Positions 16,887-26,264 of a stretch of 64,000 nt of DNA are shown piece after piece. The stretch is from Clostridium frigidicarnis. GTDB lineage: Bacteria; Bacillota; Clostridia; Clostridiales; Clostridiaceae. The notes beneath the pieces are model-generated. The model was not told the origin of the DNA. It saw only the letters and a list, made by a program, of their open reading frames with translations, and did not search any database. The translations under genes were made by a program, and so were the position numbers. Location: positions 124,001 to 188,000 of the forward strand of contig NZ_FOKI01000006.1 in the NCBI RefSeq assembly GCF_900111985.1, read 5' to 3'. How positions within the stretch are numbered: the stretch's first letter is position 1; every line of letters starts with the position of its first letter.

Positions 16887-17432
16887 TTACTCAATTGTTA
16901 TTTGCAAGATATTTTCTCCATTTAAATCCTTTATTATGAATTTATCATCCTCTAAAATACCATAGCTATGTTTTGTATTTTCTTTAGGAAATGTTATCGA
17001 TCCTGGATTTATAAAGTATAATCCTTCTACTTTTTCACATACTGGTATATGAGTATGTCCACTTATTATAATGTCACCCTTATCTACAGGTAACATATTA
17101 TTTTTATTATATTTGTGACCATGCGTTAAAAACAATCTTTTTTCTTTATAAAATATAGTTGAGTAATCACATAAAATTGGAAATTCAATCATCATTTGAT
17201 CCACTTCACCATCACAGTTTCCTTTAACACACATTATTTTATTTTTCAGTTTATTAAGAGTGTTAGCTACACTTTTAGGATCATATCCTTTAGGAATATC
17301 ATTTCTTGGACCATGATAAAGTATATCTCCTAATATAACAATATATTCACATTTTTCTCTTTCATAAGCTTTTAAAGCTTTATTTAAATAATAAAGCGAT
17401 CCATGTATGTCTGACATAAAAAATATTTTCAT
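16887..17432 (-). CDS. YfcE/MJ0936-type metallophosphodiesterase
   Basis: Calcineurin-like phosphoesterase of 181 residues. All metal-binding blocks are present: MSDIHGS (DxH), ILGDILYHGPRND (GD), VKGNCDGEVD (GNxD), LTHGHKYN (GH) and IISGHTHIP (GHTH). Members hydrolyse small phosphodiesters in vitro; the physiological substrate is not known. GGGG(A)A precedes the ATG and the gene starts 11 bases after the TPR gene ends, so the two are one operon. Confidence 0.88.
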   Translation of the reverse strand: MKIFFMSDIHGSLYYLNKALKAYEREKCEYIVILGDILYHGPRNDIPKGYDPKSVANTLNKLKNKIMCVKGNCDGEVDQMMIEFPILCDYSTIFYKEKRLFLTHGHKYNKNNMLPVDKGDIIISGHTHIPVCEKVEGLYFINPGSITFPKENTKHSYGILEDDKFIIKDLNGENILQITIE

Positions 17433-17443
17433 TGATTTTCCCC

Positions 17444-18352
17444 TTATATAGTAGAGTTATTTAAAACTTTAGGCCATATTTCTGAAAGTTCCCTATCTTT
17501 TTTCACATATTCTTTAAACCACGGTAGTATTTCTATGGCTTTTTTCAAATCTTTACATGATTTTTTATCTTCTTTACATAATGCATAAAAGCATGCCCTA
17601 TTGTAATACAAAGAAGGCATTTCAGGATTAAACATTATTCCTTTACTTATAACTTTTATAGCTTTCTCGTAAAATCCACTTTCTTTATATATCACAGCTA
17701 AATTTAGAAAAGAAAAACCATATCCTAGATTTGCTTTTATAGATTCTCTATAAAATTCTATGGCTTTATGTACCTTATTAATCTTCTTCATTAAAACACC
17801 CATATTAAACAATGCCATATAATGATCTGGTATTATTTCTAAACTTTTATTTATTTCTTCAATAGCTTCATTATTTCTGTCTAATTCTTCATATATACTT
17901 CCAAGGTTTAAATGTGCCCAAAAATCAGTAGGAGTTATTTCTATGACTTTTTTATAGTATTCTATTGATTTAATTTTATCTCCTAATTCATCATAAGCAT
18001 TTGCCATAAAAAAATATGCCCTATCATAATTTTCATCAAAACTAATAGCTTTTTCATAAAACATTATTGCCTTTTTATATTCTTTTATATTATCATATAG
18101 AATTCCTATTCCATAATAAGCTCTAGGTTCTTTAGGATTTATATTTAAAATTTCATTATATATTTTTTCTGCATACTCCATATTGTCAAGTTCATCATAT
18201 AAAAGTGCTAAATCTAAAAGAAATTCTAAATCATTTTTACTCTCATAGCATAGGTTAGCCTTAACAAAATAACTTAGTGCCCCCTTTAAATCACCCTTTT
18301 CTTTTAATTTTTCTCCTATAAATATAAGATCATCATACTTGTTTATTTTCAC
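17444..18352 (-). CDS. Tetratricopeptide repeat protein
   Basis: A 302-residue soluble protein made almost entirely of TPR units, about seven in tandem, each with the W/L-G-Y-A-F-A-P pattern: for example EPRAYYGIGILYDNIKEY, DRAYFFMANAYDELGD, DFWAHLNLGSIYEELD, HYMALFNMGVLMKKIN and MPSLYYNRACFYALCKED. It has no signal peptide or catalytic domain, so it should act as a protein-binding scaffold. Co-transcribed with the phosphodiesterase. Function otherwise unknown. Confidence 0.8.
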   Translation of the reverse strand: MKINKYDDLIFIGEKLKEKGDLKGALSYFVKANLCYESKNDLEFLLDLALLYDELDNMEYAEKIYNEILNINPKEPRAYYGIGILYDNIKEYKKAIMFYEKAISFDENYDRAYFFMANAYDELGDKIKSIEYYKKVIEITPTDFWAHLNLGSIYEELDRNNEAIEEINKSLEIIPDHYMALFNMGVLMKKINKVHKAIEFYRESIKANLGYGFSFLNLAVIYKESGFYEKAIKVISKGIMFNPEMPSLYYNRACFYALCKEDKKSCKDLKKAIEILPWFKEYVKKDRELSEIWPKVLNNSTI

Positions 18353-18376
18353 TATAAACCTACTCTCCCTTAAATT

Positions 18377-18585
18377 TTAATTGACAATTTAAAATTAACA
18401 ATTGACAATTATCGTTGAAAATCACAAAATTCCTTAATAAAAGTTGAGAATGGAGAATGTAAAGCTGTGGTTAAAAATCACAGCTCTTCTTTAAAAATGT
18501 TTTTATTTTAGAAATCTCCTTAACAAGATTCCATCCTTCACTCTCAACTCCCTACATTCAATTTTCAACTTTAAAAATATTCTTA
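18377..18585. repeat. Dispersed intergenic repeat, compound copy
   Basis: Between clpB and the TPR gene. It begins with AATTGACAATTTAAAATTAA, repeats GTTGAAAATCACAAAATTCC and GGTTAAAAATCACAGCTCTT (two units in tandem), then ATTTTAGAAATCTCCTTAAC, AAGATTCCATCCTTCACTCT and CAATTTTCAACTTTAAAA. The same blocks occur at 15.3-15.7, 45.2 and 51.6-51.8 kb. No coding potential. Confidence 0.6.
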
Positions 18586-18631
18586 TTCTTAATTTTCTAA
18601 GTTTCAAAGTTCAAAAGAGTTCATAAAATCT

Positions 18632-21232
18632 CTACATTGATTCTATTATTAATTTTTCTTTATTTGCTTTTACAATCACATTAGAACCATCATGAATTTC
18701 TCCACTTATTATTTTTTTTGCAATATCTGTCTCCAAGGTATTTTCTATGAACCTTTTTAAAGGTCTAGCTCCATAATGAGGGTCATATCCTTCTATTGCA
18801 AGAAGCTCTTTTGCTTCATCTGTTATCTCTAATTCTATTTTTTTCTCTTTCAATCTATTCTTTACGTTTTCCATAAATATATCAATTATTTTTTTAATTC
18901 CCTCTATGCTTAATGGTTTAAATAATATTATATCATCTACCCTATTTAAAAACTCTGGTTTAAATCTTCTTTTCATTTCCATGATAACTTCATCCCTTAT
19001 GTTATCATTTATAACTCCATTAACTGTTCCCTCTAATAAGAAAGTGCTACCTATATTAGACGTCATAATTATTATTGTATTTTTAAAATCTATTAACTTC
19101 CCTTTATTGTCTGTGAGTCTTCCATCATCTAAAATTTGAAGAAGCATATTAAACACATCTTCATGTGCCTTCTCTATTTCATCAAATAAAATAACACTAT
19201 ATGGTTTTCTTCTTACTGCTTCGGTAAGCTGACCGCCTTCCTCATATCCTACATATCCTGGAGGTGCACCAACTAATCTTGAAACTGAATGTTTTTCCAT
19301 ATACTCTGACATATCTATTCTTATTATACTGTCTTCAGAATCAAATAATGTTCTTGCTAAAGTTTTTGCAAGTTCTGTTTTTCCTACTCCTGTTGGTCCT
19401 AAGAAAATAAAAGACCCTACTGGTCTATTTTCATCCTTTATACCAGCTCTTGCTCTTATTACTGCATTGGTTACAGATTCTACAGCTTCTCTTTGTCCTA
19501 TTACTCTTTTTTCAAGTTCATCACTAAGTTTCAAAAGTTTTTGTCTTTCTCCCTCAACAAGTCTTGAAACTGGGATTCCTGTCCATTTAGAAATTATATC
19601 TGCTATTTCTTCCTCCGTAACTTCTTCTTTTAAAAGAGAAGTATCATTATTTTCTTTTAATTTTTTCTCTTTCACCCTTATTTCTTCTTCTAATGATGGT
19701 AATATGCCATACTTAAGTTCTGCAACCTTATTTAAGTCATATTCTCTTTCATATTTTTCTATTTTTCCCCGAACATCATCTAATTTAGATTTTAAATTTC
19801 TAATTTCAGTAAGATTATTTTTTTCTTTTTCATAGGTAGCAGTTAATTCATTATCCCTATCCTTTAAATTATACAGTTCTTTTTCAAGTGACTTTAGCCT
19901 TTCTCTTGAATAATCATCTTTTTCTTTTATCAGTGCCTCTTTCTCTATTTCAAGTTGGAGAATTCTCCTTTTTAAATTATCTAATTCCGAAGGCATCGAA
20001 TCTATCTCTGTTCTTATCATAGCGCCAGCTTCATCTATAAGGTCTATAGCTTTATCTGGTAGATATCTATCCTGTATATACCTATTGGATAGCTTTGCTG
20101 CTGCTACAATGGCAGAATCGTGTATTCTAATACCATGGTGTATTTCAAACCGTTCTTTAAGACCTCTTAAAATTGATACTGTGTCTTGAACTGAAGGTTC
20201 ATTTGCTATAACTGGTTGAAATCTTCTTTCTAAAGCTTTATCCTTCTCTATATACTGTCTGTATTCATCAAAAGTTGTTGCTCCTATACAGTGAAGCTCT
20301 CCTCTTGCTAAAGCAGGCTTTATTATATTTCCAGCATCCATTGCTCCTTCTGTTTTACCTGCTCCAACTATGGTGTGCATTTCATCTATAAAAAGAATAA
20401 TTCTTCCATTGCTATTTTGAACCTCTTTAATTACAGCTTTTAATCTTTCCTCAAATTCTCCTCTATATTTAGCTCCTGCAACTAATGAACCCATATCTAA
20501 TGAAAAAATTATCTTATTCTTTAATCCTTCTGGTACATCACCTTTTATTATCCTTTGAGCTAGCCCTTCTACTATAGCTGTTTTACCAACTCCTGGCTCC
20601 CCTATAAGTACAGGGTTGTTTTTAGTCCTTCTTGATAATATTCTTATTACCCTTCTTATTTCATCATCTCTTCCTATTACAGGATCAACCTCATGGTTCT
20701 TAGCCCTTTCTATAAGATTAACTCCATATTTAGCTAATGCATCATAAGTTCCCTCTGGATCATTACTTTCAACCCTTTGATTTCCTCTAACAGCTGATAA
20801 AGCATTTAAAAAACCATTTTTATTTATTCCAAATTGACCAAGTATTTTTCCTGTATCCCCTTTATAATCTATATCCATTATTGCCATCATTACATGTTCC
20901 ACACTTATATATGAATCTTTAAATTCATTAGCTATATCATCTGCTTTTAAGAAAATTTCTTCAAATCTTCTTGTAGGATAAACTCCCCCACTTTGTGCTC
21001 CTTGTCCTAACACTTTTGGCATAGAATCTAATGTTGTATTTATTGATATCCTTAATGCATTTATGTCCTTTCCCATTTTTTCAAATATATTTGGTATAAG
21101 GCCATTCTCTTGATTTACTAATGCATAAAATAAATGCATTATATCCATTTGTTGATGATTAAACTTTATTGTTGCTGCATGTGCATCATTAATAGCTTGC
21201 TGTACCTTTAATGTTAATTTCTCAATATTCAT
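18632..21232 (-). CDS. clpB: ATP-dependent disaggregase ClpB
   Basis: Hexameric AAA+ chaperone that threads aggregated proteins, working with DnaK. I start at the ATG at 21232 (MNIEKLTLKVQQAINDAHAA) because AAGGAG sits at the right distance; the frame extends six codons further. The 866 residues hold the double Clp-N domain (1-145), AAA1 with Walker A GEPGVGKT and Walker B ILFIDEMH, the long coiled-coil middle domain (about 400-520; ELDNLKRRILQLEIEKEALI), AAA2 with GPTGVGKT and VILFDEIEKAH, and the C-terminal D2-small domain (YDPHYGARPLKRFIE). No ClpP-binding loop is expected or seen. No clear CIRCE or CtsR site upstream. Confidence 0.97.
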   Translation of the reverse strand: MNIEKLTLKVQQAINDAHAATIKFNHQQMDIMHLFYALVNQENGLIPNIFEKMGKDINALRISINTTLDSMPKVLGQGAQSGGVYPTRRFEEIFLKADDIANEFKDSYISVEHVMMAIMDIDYKGDTGKILGQFGINKNGFLNALSAVRGNQRVESNDPEGTYDALAKYGVNLIERAKNHEVDPVIGRDDEIRRVIRILSRRTKNNPVLIGEPGVGKTAIVEGLAQRIIKGDVPEGLKNKIIFSLDMGSLVAGAKYRGEFEERLKAVIKEVQNSNGRIILFIDEMHTIVGAGKTEGAMDAGNIIKPALARGELHCIGATTFDEYRQYIEKDKALERRFQPVIANEPSVQDTVSILRGLKERFEIHHGIRIHDSAIVAAAKLSNRYIQDRYLPDKAIDLIDEAGAMIRTEIDSMPSELDNLKRRILQLEIEKEALIKEKDDYSRERLKSLEKELYNLKDRDNELTATYEKEKNNLTEIRNLKSKLDDVRGKIEKYEREYDLNKVAELKYGILPSLEEEIRVKEKKLKENNDTSLLKEEVTEEEIADIISKWTGIPVSRLVEGERQKLLKLSDELEKRVIGQREAVESVTNAVIRARAGIKDENRPVGSFIFLGPTGVGKTELAKTLARTLFDSEDSIIRIDMSEYMEKHSVSRLVGAPPGYVGYEEGGQLTEAVRRKPYSVILFDEIEKAHEDVFNMLLQILDDGRLTDNKGKLIDFKNTIIIMTSNIGSTFLLEGTVNGVINDNIRDEVIMEMKRRFKPEFLNRVDDIILFKPLSIEGIKKIIDIFMENVKNRLKEKKIELEITDEAKELLAIEGYDPHYGARPLKRFIENTLETDIAKKIISGEIHDGSNVIVKANKEKLIIESM

Positions 21233-21364
21233 GTAAAGGACTCCTTTCAAAAATTTCTTACTATATATATTATAATATATTTTCTCCTAATTTATAAAAC
21301 TAATCTTCATTTAAGTGGTGTACTTTCACCCATCTGAATGCTATTAGTTTTTCAAAACAACACT

Positions 21365-21407
21365 AAAAAAATATAAGCCATCTTTACTAAAGAGGCTTAT
21401 ATTTTTT
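21365..21407 (-). terminator. Terminator of the HTH-TPR regulator pair
   Basis: A 14-bp perfect stem (AAAAAATATAAGCC and its complement) overlaps the end of the minus-strand regulator gene and ends in a T-run. Confidence 0.85.
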
Positions 21408-22671
21408 GTTTATATTTTTTTTCAACGTTTATTGCCAAGTTAAAATATTTTAATGAGTCTCCTATTTCTCCAAGCTTAAAATACATATTACCCATATCCA
21501 AATATCGTTCATATATTTCTTTTTTTCCACCAAATTTCATAAGAGCATCTAGAGAAAGATTCATATACATTTCAGACTCTATACATTTGTCTTGTCCTTG
21601 AAGTATTTTAGATTTGAAATAATAAGCTCTCTCTATATATTTTACATCATTACTAGCTATGGCATGATTTAATGCATCATCACATATTTTATGTGCCTCT
21701 TCTATTAAATTATTGTTTAATAAGTTTTCTACACATATTAATAAAACTTCTACAAGTAATTCTTCACAGTTATCTTTACACAATTCTATAGCATTATTCA
21801 TATACTTTAAACTTGTCTCTATTTTACCTATTTCTATAAGTATTAGTGATGAATTTATTAATGCATCTATTTTATCCTCAACACTATCATAAAGACCAAA
21901 AGCAATTTTCTCATATTCATCAGCATCATTAGCGCCTCTTTTTAACTGCATATCTGCTATAAAATTATATATTATAGCTTTCTTACATTTTTTGATAACA
22001 TTATCTACTATTTTCATTAGATCATCTACTAACAAATATGTTTTATCAAACTCATTTAAATATGTGTGACAAATTGCTTTATTGTATACAGCTATAGCTT
22101 CTTCATTTTTATCTTGAATTTTATTTTCTCGAATTAATTTTATTATATTTTCAAAATAAGTAGCTGCTTGAGAATATTCTGAGTTAGCAAAAAAATATCT
22201 ACCCATGTCTTTGAAATATACTAAAACATTTGATGTTAATCCACTCTTTTGACAAATATCATAATATCTTGAGATATTAACTTGAATATTTTCATAGCTC
22301 TTATTAATTAGATAATTATGAAATAATATATGCATTAATTCAAAGGCCAAATTATATTCTTTATATTCCAAAGCATATTCTAAATTATAGAATGTTTTTT
22401 CTTCTAAATCGTTTGAAAATTCCTTATTTTCAATCTCAGCTATATTATCTTTTATTTGATTTTCTACATCTTTTAATAAATAGTTTATGTTTATATCTAG
22501 TTTTTCTGCAACCATCTCAAGTATCCAAAGTTCAGGTTTCACCTTGTTATTCTCAATGCAACTCATTTTAGATACTGAAATCTTATCCTCACATATATCC
22601 TTTAAAGTAGCTCCTTTATATACTCTGGCTCTTTTTATTTTTTCACCAGTTGATAATATCTCCATATTCAT
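21397..22671 (-). CDS. HTH (XRE) - TPR regulator, second of a tandem pair
   Basis: A 424-residue protein starting at the ATG at 22671 (TTAGGTG upstream; an alternative ATG is two codons later). Residues 3-70 form an XRE-type helix-turn-helix (STGEKIKRARVYKGATLKDI, CIENNKVKPELWILEMVAEKL), followed by about 350 residues of helical TPR-like repeats (FEDMGRYFFANSEYSQAATY-type units). This is the layout of RRNPP/Rap-like regulators (NprR, PlcR) and of related clostridial regulators. The HTH is divergent (KISVSKMSCIE) relative to its partner. It starts 19 bases downstream of its paralogue, so they form an operon. Ligand and targets unknown; I found no adjacent small peptide gene. Confidence 0.78.
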   Translation of the reverse strand: MNMEILSTGEKIKRARVYKGATLKDICEDKISVSKMSCIENNKVKPELWILEMVAEKLDININYLLKDVENQIKDNIAEIENKEFSNDLEEKTFYNLEYALEYKEYNLAFELMHILFHNYLINKSYENIQVNISRYYDICQKSGLTSNVLVYFKDMGRYFFANSEYSQAATYFENIIKLIRENKIQDKNEEAIAVYNKAICHTYLNEFDKTYLLVDDLMKIVDNVIKKCKKAIIYNFIADMQLKRGANDADEYEKIAFGLYDSVEDKIDALINSSLILIEIGKIETSLKYMNNAIELCKDNCEELLVEVLLICVENLLNNNLIEEAHKICDDALNHAIASNDVKYIERAYYFKSKILQGQDKCIESEMYMNLSLDALMKFGGKKEIYERYLDMGNMYFKLGEIGDSLKYFNLAINVEKKYKQKI

Positions 22672-22690
22672 CACACCTAACAACCTTTAT

Positions 22691-23995
22691 TTAAAGTTCT
22701 TTTAAAATACCTATCTCTTTAAATAAGACAACTCCATCATTTAAATATTTTGCTGCTTTTCCATCTTGTTTATTGTCAATATAAAATTTACCAAGCATTA
22801 TGCAAATCTCAGCAGACTTTTTAATAAACTCCATATTCTTAGCATAATTTAAAGCAAGAATCAGAGTATTTTCTGCGCTCATAAGATCGCCTTTTAAAAG
22901 TTCAACTCTGTATTTTAAAAGATAATACTCTACAAATGTTACTCCACCAATATCTTGTACTAAATTTAAAATGTTATCTAACATTTCTTCACATTTTTCA
23001 ATGTCTTTTAATTTGATATAGTTTTCACATATATTTACTAAAGTATTTATAAGAGTTTTATCATTATTTCGCTCTTTTAATTCCTTAGACTTATTATAAT
23101 GCTTAAAAGATTCTTCCAAATTATTAAATTCATAGAAAAGTTTTCCTAAATTATTTTCTATATTAGATAACTGAACGGAATCATCTAACTCTCTAAAAAC
23201 TTCCAAAGTCTTTTTGGAATATTTTATTGAATTATGTAAATCTCCTTTAGTATTATACTGTTCTGTAAGCAATAATAATGCTTTAGCATATTCCCTCTTG
23301 TTATCTAATTGATTAAATTTTTCTTTTGTTAAGTATGAATAGTTTATTGCCTTGTCCAAATTATCTAGTTTGAAATAAACACTAGCAATATAATAATATA
23401 TTTCACCTAGTATTGTGTCATTACCCATTTCATTATCTAAATAAACCTTTTCAGCCTGTTGCAAGTACGAATTTGATGAATGATACGCTTTAACTTCAAA
23501 TGTTATTTTTCCTAATTTTAAAAATGTATTTACAACTTCTTCATAATCGTTATTTTTTATAAATATTACATTGGCTGATAAAAAATACTGCTCTGCTAAA
23601 GCATATTCATTTTTCCCCATATGTATACATGCTCTTAAATGTAAGTTTCTAGCCTTCCTATACTCCAAATTATACTTTTCTGCATAATATAAAGCTTTTT
23701 CTATATATTGCTCACCTTGAAACAAATCACTATTTAAGATATATGCTTCAGCTATATTTTCAAAATATAAACAAATCTTTTCTGCTTGAGTTTCTTCAGA
23801 CTCCATTAAATATTCTACTGAAGTTTTTAATGATGTAGCTAAATATTCTAACAAATCCATACTTGGATTAGATTTGCTAGATTCTACAAGACTTATTTGA
23901 CCTGGAGTTATTCTATCTCCTGCCAATTCCTTTAAGGTCATGTTCAGTTCTTTTCTTCTTCTTTTTATTTTTTCTCCTAAAGAAAGTATCTCCAT
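22691..23995 (-). CDS. HTH (XRE) - TPR regulator, first of a tandem pair
   Basis: A 434-residue paralogue of the next gene. Its HTH (SLGEKIKRRRKELNMTLKEL, then ITPGQISLVESSKSNPSMDL) is close to the XRE consensus and is likely to bind DNA. At least six TPR units follow, such as LHLRACIHMGKNEYALAEQY and IYYYIASVYFKLDNLDKAIN. Both proteins share the start MEILS-GEKIKR. The repeat region would be the sensor or partner-binding part. GGAAGAG precedes the ATG. The pair is transcribed alone, with a terminator behind it. Confidence 0.82.
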   Translation of the reverse strand: MEILSLGEKIKRRRKELNMTLKELAGDRITPGQISLVESSKSNPSMDLLEYLATSLKTSVEYLMESEETQAEKICLYFENIAEAYILNSDLFQGEQYIEKALYYAEKYNLEYRKARNLHLRACIHMGKNEYALAEQYFLSANVIFIKNNDYEEVVNTFLKLGKITFEVKAYHSSNSYLQQAEKVYLDNEMGNDTILGEIYYYIASVYFKLDNLDKAINYSYLTKEKFNQLDNKREYAKALLLLTEQYNTKGDLHNSIKYSKKTLEVFRELDDSVQLSNIENNLGKLFYEFNNLEESFKHYNKSKELKERNNDKTLINTLVNICENYIKLKDIEKCEEMLDNILNLVQDIGGVTFVEYYLLKYRVELLKGDLMSAENTLILALNYAKNMEFIKKSAEICIMLGKFYIDNKQDGKAAKYLNDGVVLFKEIGILKEL

Positions 23996-24133
23996 ATTTC
24001 ACTCTTCCTTTACTGAAAATATTCTCAAAAATATTCATTTTATGTATTATTATAGCATAATTTCATTTTTCAACAATGATTTACATGAATTTTTTTAATA
24101 TTTTTTCATATTTTATTTTTTAAAATAGAAATA

Positions 24134-24160
24134 CCCTAGATATTTTTAATATTTCTAGGG
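24134..24160 (-). terminator. Terminator after the 58-aa membrane-associated protein
   Basis: CCCTAGATATT and AATATTTCTAGGG form an imperfect hairpin just after the stop at 24172, followed by TATTTCTATTTT on the minus strand. Confidence 0.7.
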
Positions 24161-24171
24161 CATTCCATTCA

Positions 24172-24348
24172 TTATCTTTTATAATGTTTCATATGTGAAT
24201 ACATATCATCAGCCATGCATATAGCATTTTTACCAAATTTCCTAATTTTTCTTTTGGTGCTTCTGTCCATATTCATCATAGTCCCTACTGTGCTTCCTAT
24301 AATAGCTCCAGCAGTCATGCCAACTAAAAATTTAGTATTACGATGCAT
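24172..24348 (-). CDS. YtxH-like small protein (58 aa)
   Basis: A short frame easily missed by length cut-offs. It encodes MHRNTKFLVGMTAGAIIGST and continues VGTMMNMDRSTKRKIRKFGK to a C-terminus rich in Met, His and Lys (MADDMYSHMKHYKR). The ribosome site AAGGAG sits 8 bases before the ATG. One Gly/Ala-rich membrane helix (residues about 8-24) followed by a basic amphipathic helix is the layout of YtxH/YtxJ-like small proteins, which are general-stress associated in Bacillus. Its own terminator follows directly. The function is unknown. Confidence 0.65.
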   Translation of the reverse strand: MHRNTKFLVGMTAGAIIGSTVGTMMNMDRSTKRKIRKFGKNAICMADDMYSHMKHYKR

Positions 24349-24440
24349 ACAATCAACTCCTTAAAATACTTTATGAGTTTATCATATGCAATTTCTCTTT
24401 ATTTAAACTATATATTTTTTACCAATAAATAAAAAAACTA

Positions 24441-25070
24441 TTAAACTATCCCTAAGGCTTTTTTTGCTAAAATATCAGCTCTATCATTATATGTATCGCC
24501 GCTATGTCCTTTTACTTTAATAAATTTTATATCAATTTCTTCTAAATTCTCTTTTATGAACTCATTATAACCCTGGGTTAAAAAATTATTTCTTTTCCAA
24601 GTTCCTTTTGCCCATGACTCAATTCCTTGATAATCAAAATATATACTTATAGATTTATAGCCATTATTTTTGGCAAATTCTACAGCTTTTATAGCCCCAA
24701 GAACCTCTCCTGCCACATTTCTCATAGCTGCAGCCTCATCGTTTCTTTTTCCATTTTCTTCGTAAATTACATTGCCATTAAATAATGCAATTAACCCATA
24801 AGAATATTCTTTTGATGACAAATTAAAACTACCATCAACATAAACTTCTAATCTATCTTCATTAGATTTCTTTTCTTCTTTATTTTTAAAATCATTTCCA
24901 TTTACCTTTACTCCATGGGCTTCTAAAAAATCTTCAGCCTCTAATAGGGTTGGAAAACTTTTATATATGGCACCTTTAAAACCAATAACATCCTTTTTAC
25001 ATTTATCCCATGTGTCATATATTTTACCTTCTCCACTTTTACCTTTTGCCACTGCATAGAACTTTCCCAT
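24441..25070 (-). CDS. rnhA: Ribonuclease HI with N-terminal hybrid-binding domain
   Basis: Cuts the RNA strand of RNA-DNA hybrids. I use the ATG at 25070 (MGKFYAVAKG; GAGGAG 8 bases upstream) rather than one two codons earlier. The 209 residues comprise an N-terminal RNase H-type hybrid-binding domain (about 1-50, KFYAVAKGKSGEGKIYDTWD and FPTLLEAEDFLEAHG), a short linker, and an RNase H domain with the D-E-D-D active site: YVDGSF, NVAGEVLG, YFDYQG and YNDRADILAK. This is the eukaryote-like RNase H1 arrangement common in clostridia. Complete and probably active. Confidence 0.92.
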   Translation of the reverse strand: MGKFYAVAKGKSGEGKIYDTWDKCKKDVIGFKGAIYKSFPTLLEAEDFLEAHGVKVNGNDFKNKEEKKSNEDRLEVYVDGSFNLSSKEYSYGLIALFNGNVIYEENGKRNDEAAAMRNVAGEVLGAIKAVEFAKNNGYKSISIYFDYQGIESWAKGTWKRNNFLTQGYNEFIKENLEEIDIKFIKVKGHSGDTYNDRADILAKKALGIV

Positions 25071-25146
25071 GTACATTTCTCCTCTATCAAACGATTCTTA
25101 GATTCAGATGGAGTTACTTAAAAAAATACGATAAACAATTTACTTT

Positions 25147-26079
25147 TTAAAACACATTATAAATTTTATTTACCCTTTCTCCTCCTGCAAATCCATTTAC
25201 ATAATTAATTCCTTCTTTTATGACAGTTATTATGTCTTCCTCACCTTCCCAGTTTTCTAAAATAACAATTTCATCTACACTATTTAAGATTTTATTTAAT
25301 GCAAAAAATATCATAGCTACATCATCTATTCTACCGATAAAAGGTATATCATCTGGTAATATATCAATAGGGGATGCAACATAGGTTATAGATAAAGACA
25401 CCGCCACTTTTACTTTAGTAGGTACTCTTTTGTCTTTGAAAAGTCTAAAAATCAAAGCTATTAAATCTGGTATTATCATTACATATTTAAATACCGGTTC
25501 ATATTTTTCTGGAACCTTCTCTCCTACTAAACATTTTAATTGTGTATATGAGTCTTTAGTTTTGTTTAATATCAATACCGATTGTTCAACTTCTTCACTC
25601 TCTATTTTCACATTATCTTCTATAGGTCTTGTCATTGAAAAGTTAATATTCATTACCTCAACATTTACAAATCCATCCTTTAAAAATAAATCTTTTAAGT
25701 TCAAATTAAGAAATACTGGTGCCTTCTTTAATAATTTATTTATATATATTATTATTCTTCCCTCATTAAATGCTATACCTTCATCTTTAAGATCTTCTAT
25801 AACCTTTTTAAGAGCCAACTTTCTAAAGAAAGAATAAATCTGCAACTTATATAATTTTATAGAAGTTAAATTTAAATATATGCATTCCTTAGAAGTACCT
25901 TCTAAAGATAAAGTTATTTTAAAAGGTATTTTTATTATAACTTTATATTGTCCATTTATTTCTATTTCATCTTTAATTACAATATTTTCTACAGTCAGTC
26001 CTGGAATATAAACCCAGTCCTCTATTAAGGATAAAATATCATCTCCATTTAAAGCTCCGTTTAAACTACTTATCCTCAT
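25147..26079 (-). CDS. Protein with C-terminal YkvA/DUF1232 domain
   Basis: A 310-residue protein. The C-terminal part (about 205-275) holds the DUF1232 motif TKVKVAVSLSITYVASPIDI then LPDDIPFIGRIDDVAMI, a short membrane-associated helical hairpin of unknown role. The N-terminal 170 residues form a beta-rich domain (EINGQYKVIIKIPFKITLSL, FRKLALKKVIEDLKDEGIAF) that I do not recognise; it may be a lipid-binding or DUF2993-like fold. Located 77 bases upstream of rnhA in the same direction, so possibly co-transcribed. Confidence 0.72.
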   Translation of the reverse strand: MRISSLNGALNGDDILSLIEDWVYIPGLTVENIVIKDEIEINGQYKVIIKIPFKITLSLEGTSKECIYLNLTSIKLYKLQIYSFFRKLALKKVIEDLKDEGIAFNEGRIIIYINKLLKKAPVFLNLNLKDLFLKDGFVNVEVMNINFSMTRPIEDNVKIESEEVEQSVLILNKTKDSYTQLKCLVGEKVPEKYEPVFKYVMIIPDLIALIFRLFKDKRVPTKVKVAVSLSITYVASPIDILPDDIPFIGRIDDVAMIFFALNKILNSVDEIVILENWEGEEDIITVIKEGINYVNGFAGGERVNKIYNVF

Positions 26080-26264
26080 TTAAATACTCCCCCACTAAAT
26101 TTATATATTATGCTAATTTAAGTATACCATATTTTTCATTTTAATAAATAGAATTATATTTTGTACCATAAATTACTTTACCAAAACTTATGATTTTGGT
26201 TAGACATTTATTTTTAAATCCGTATAATGAGATTGTAAATAAGATTTAAGGGGGAATTCAGTTA

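Noticed and set aside
19467-19835. 122-codon frame opposite the ClpB middle domain
   Set aside because: Ser/Phe-rich mirror of the Glu/Lys-rich coiled coil; not a gene.
21233-21396. CIRCE or CtsR operator upstream of clpB
   Set aside because: No TTAGCACTC-N9-GAGTGCTAA or GGTCAAA heptad repeat is present.
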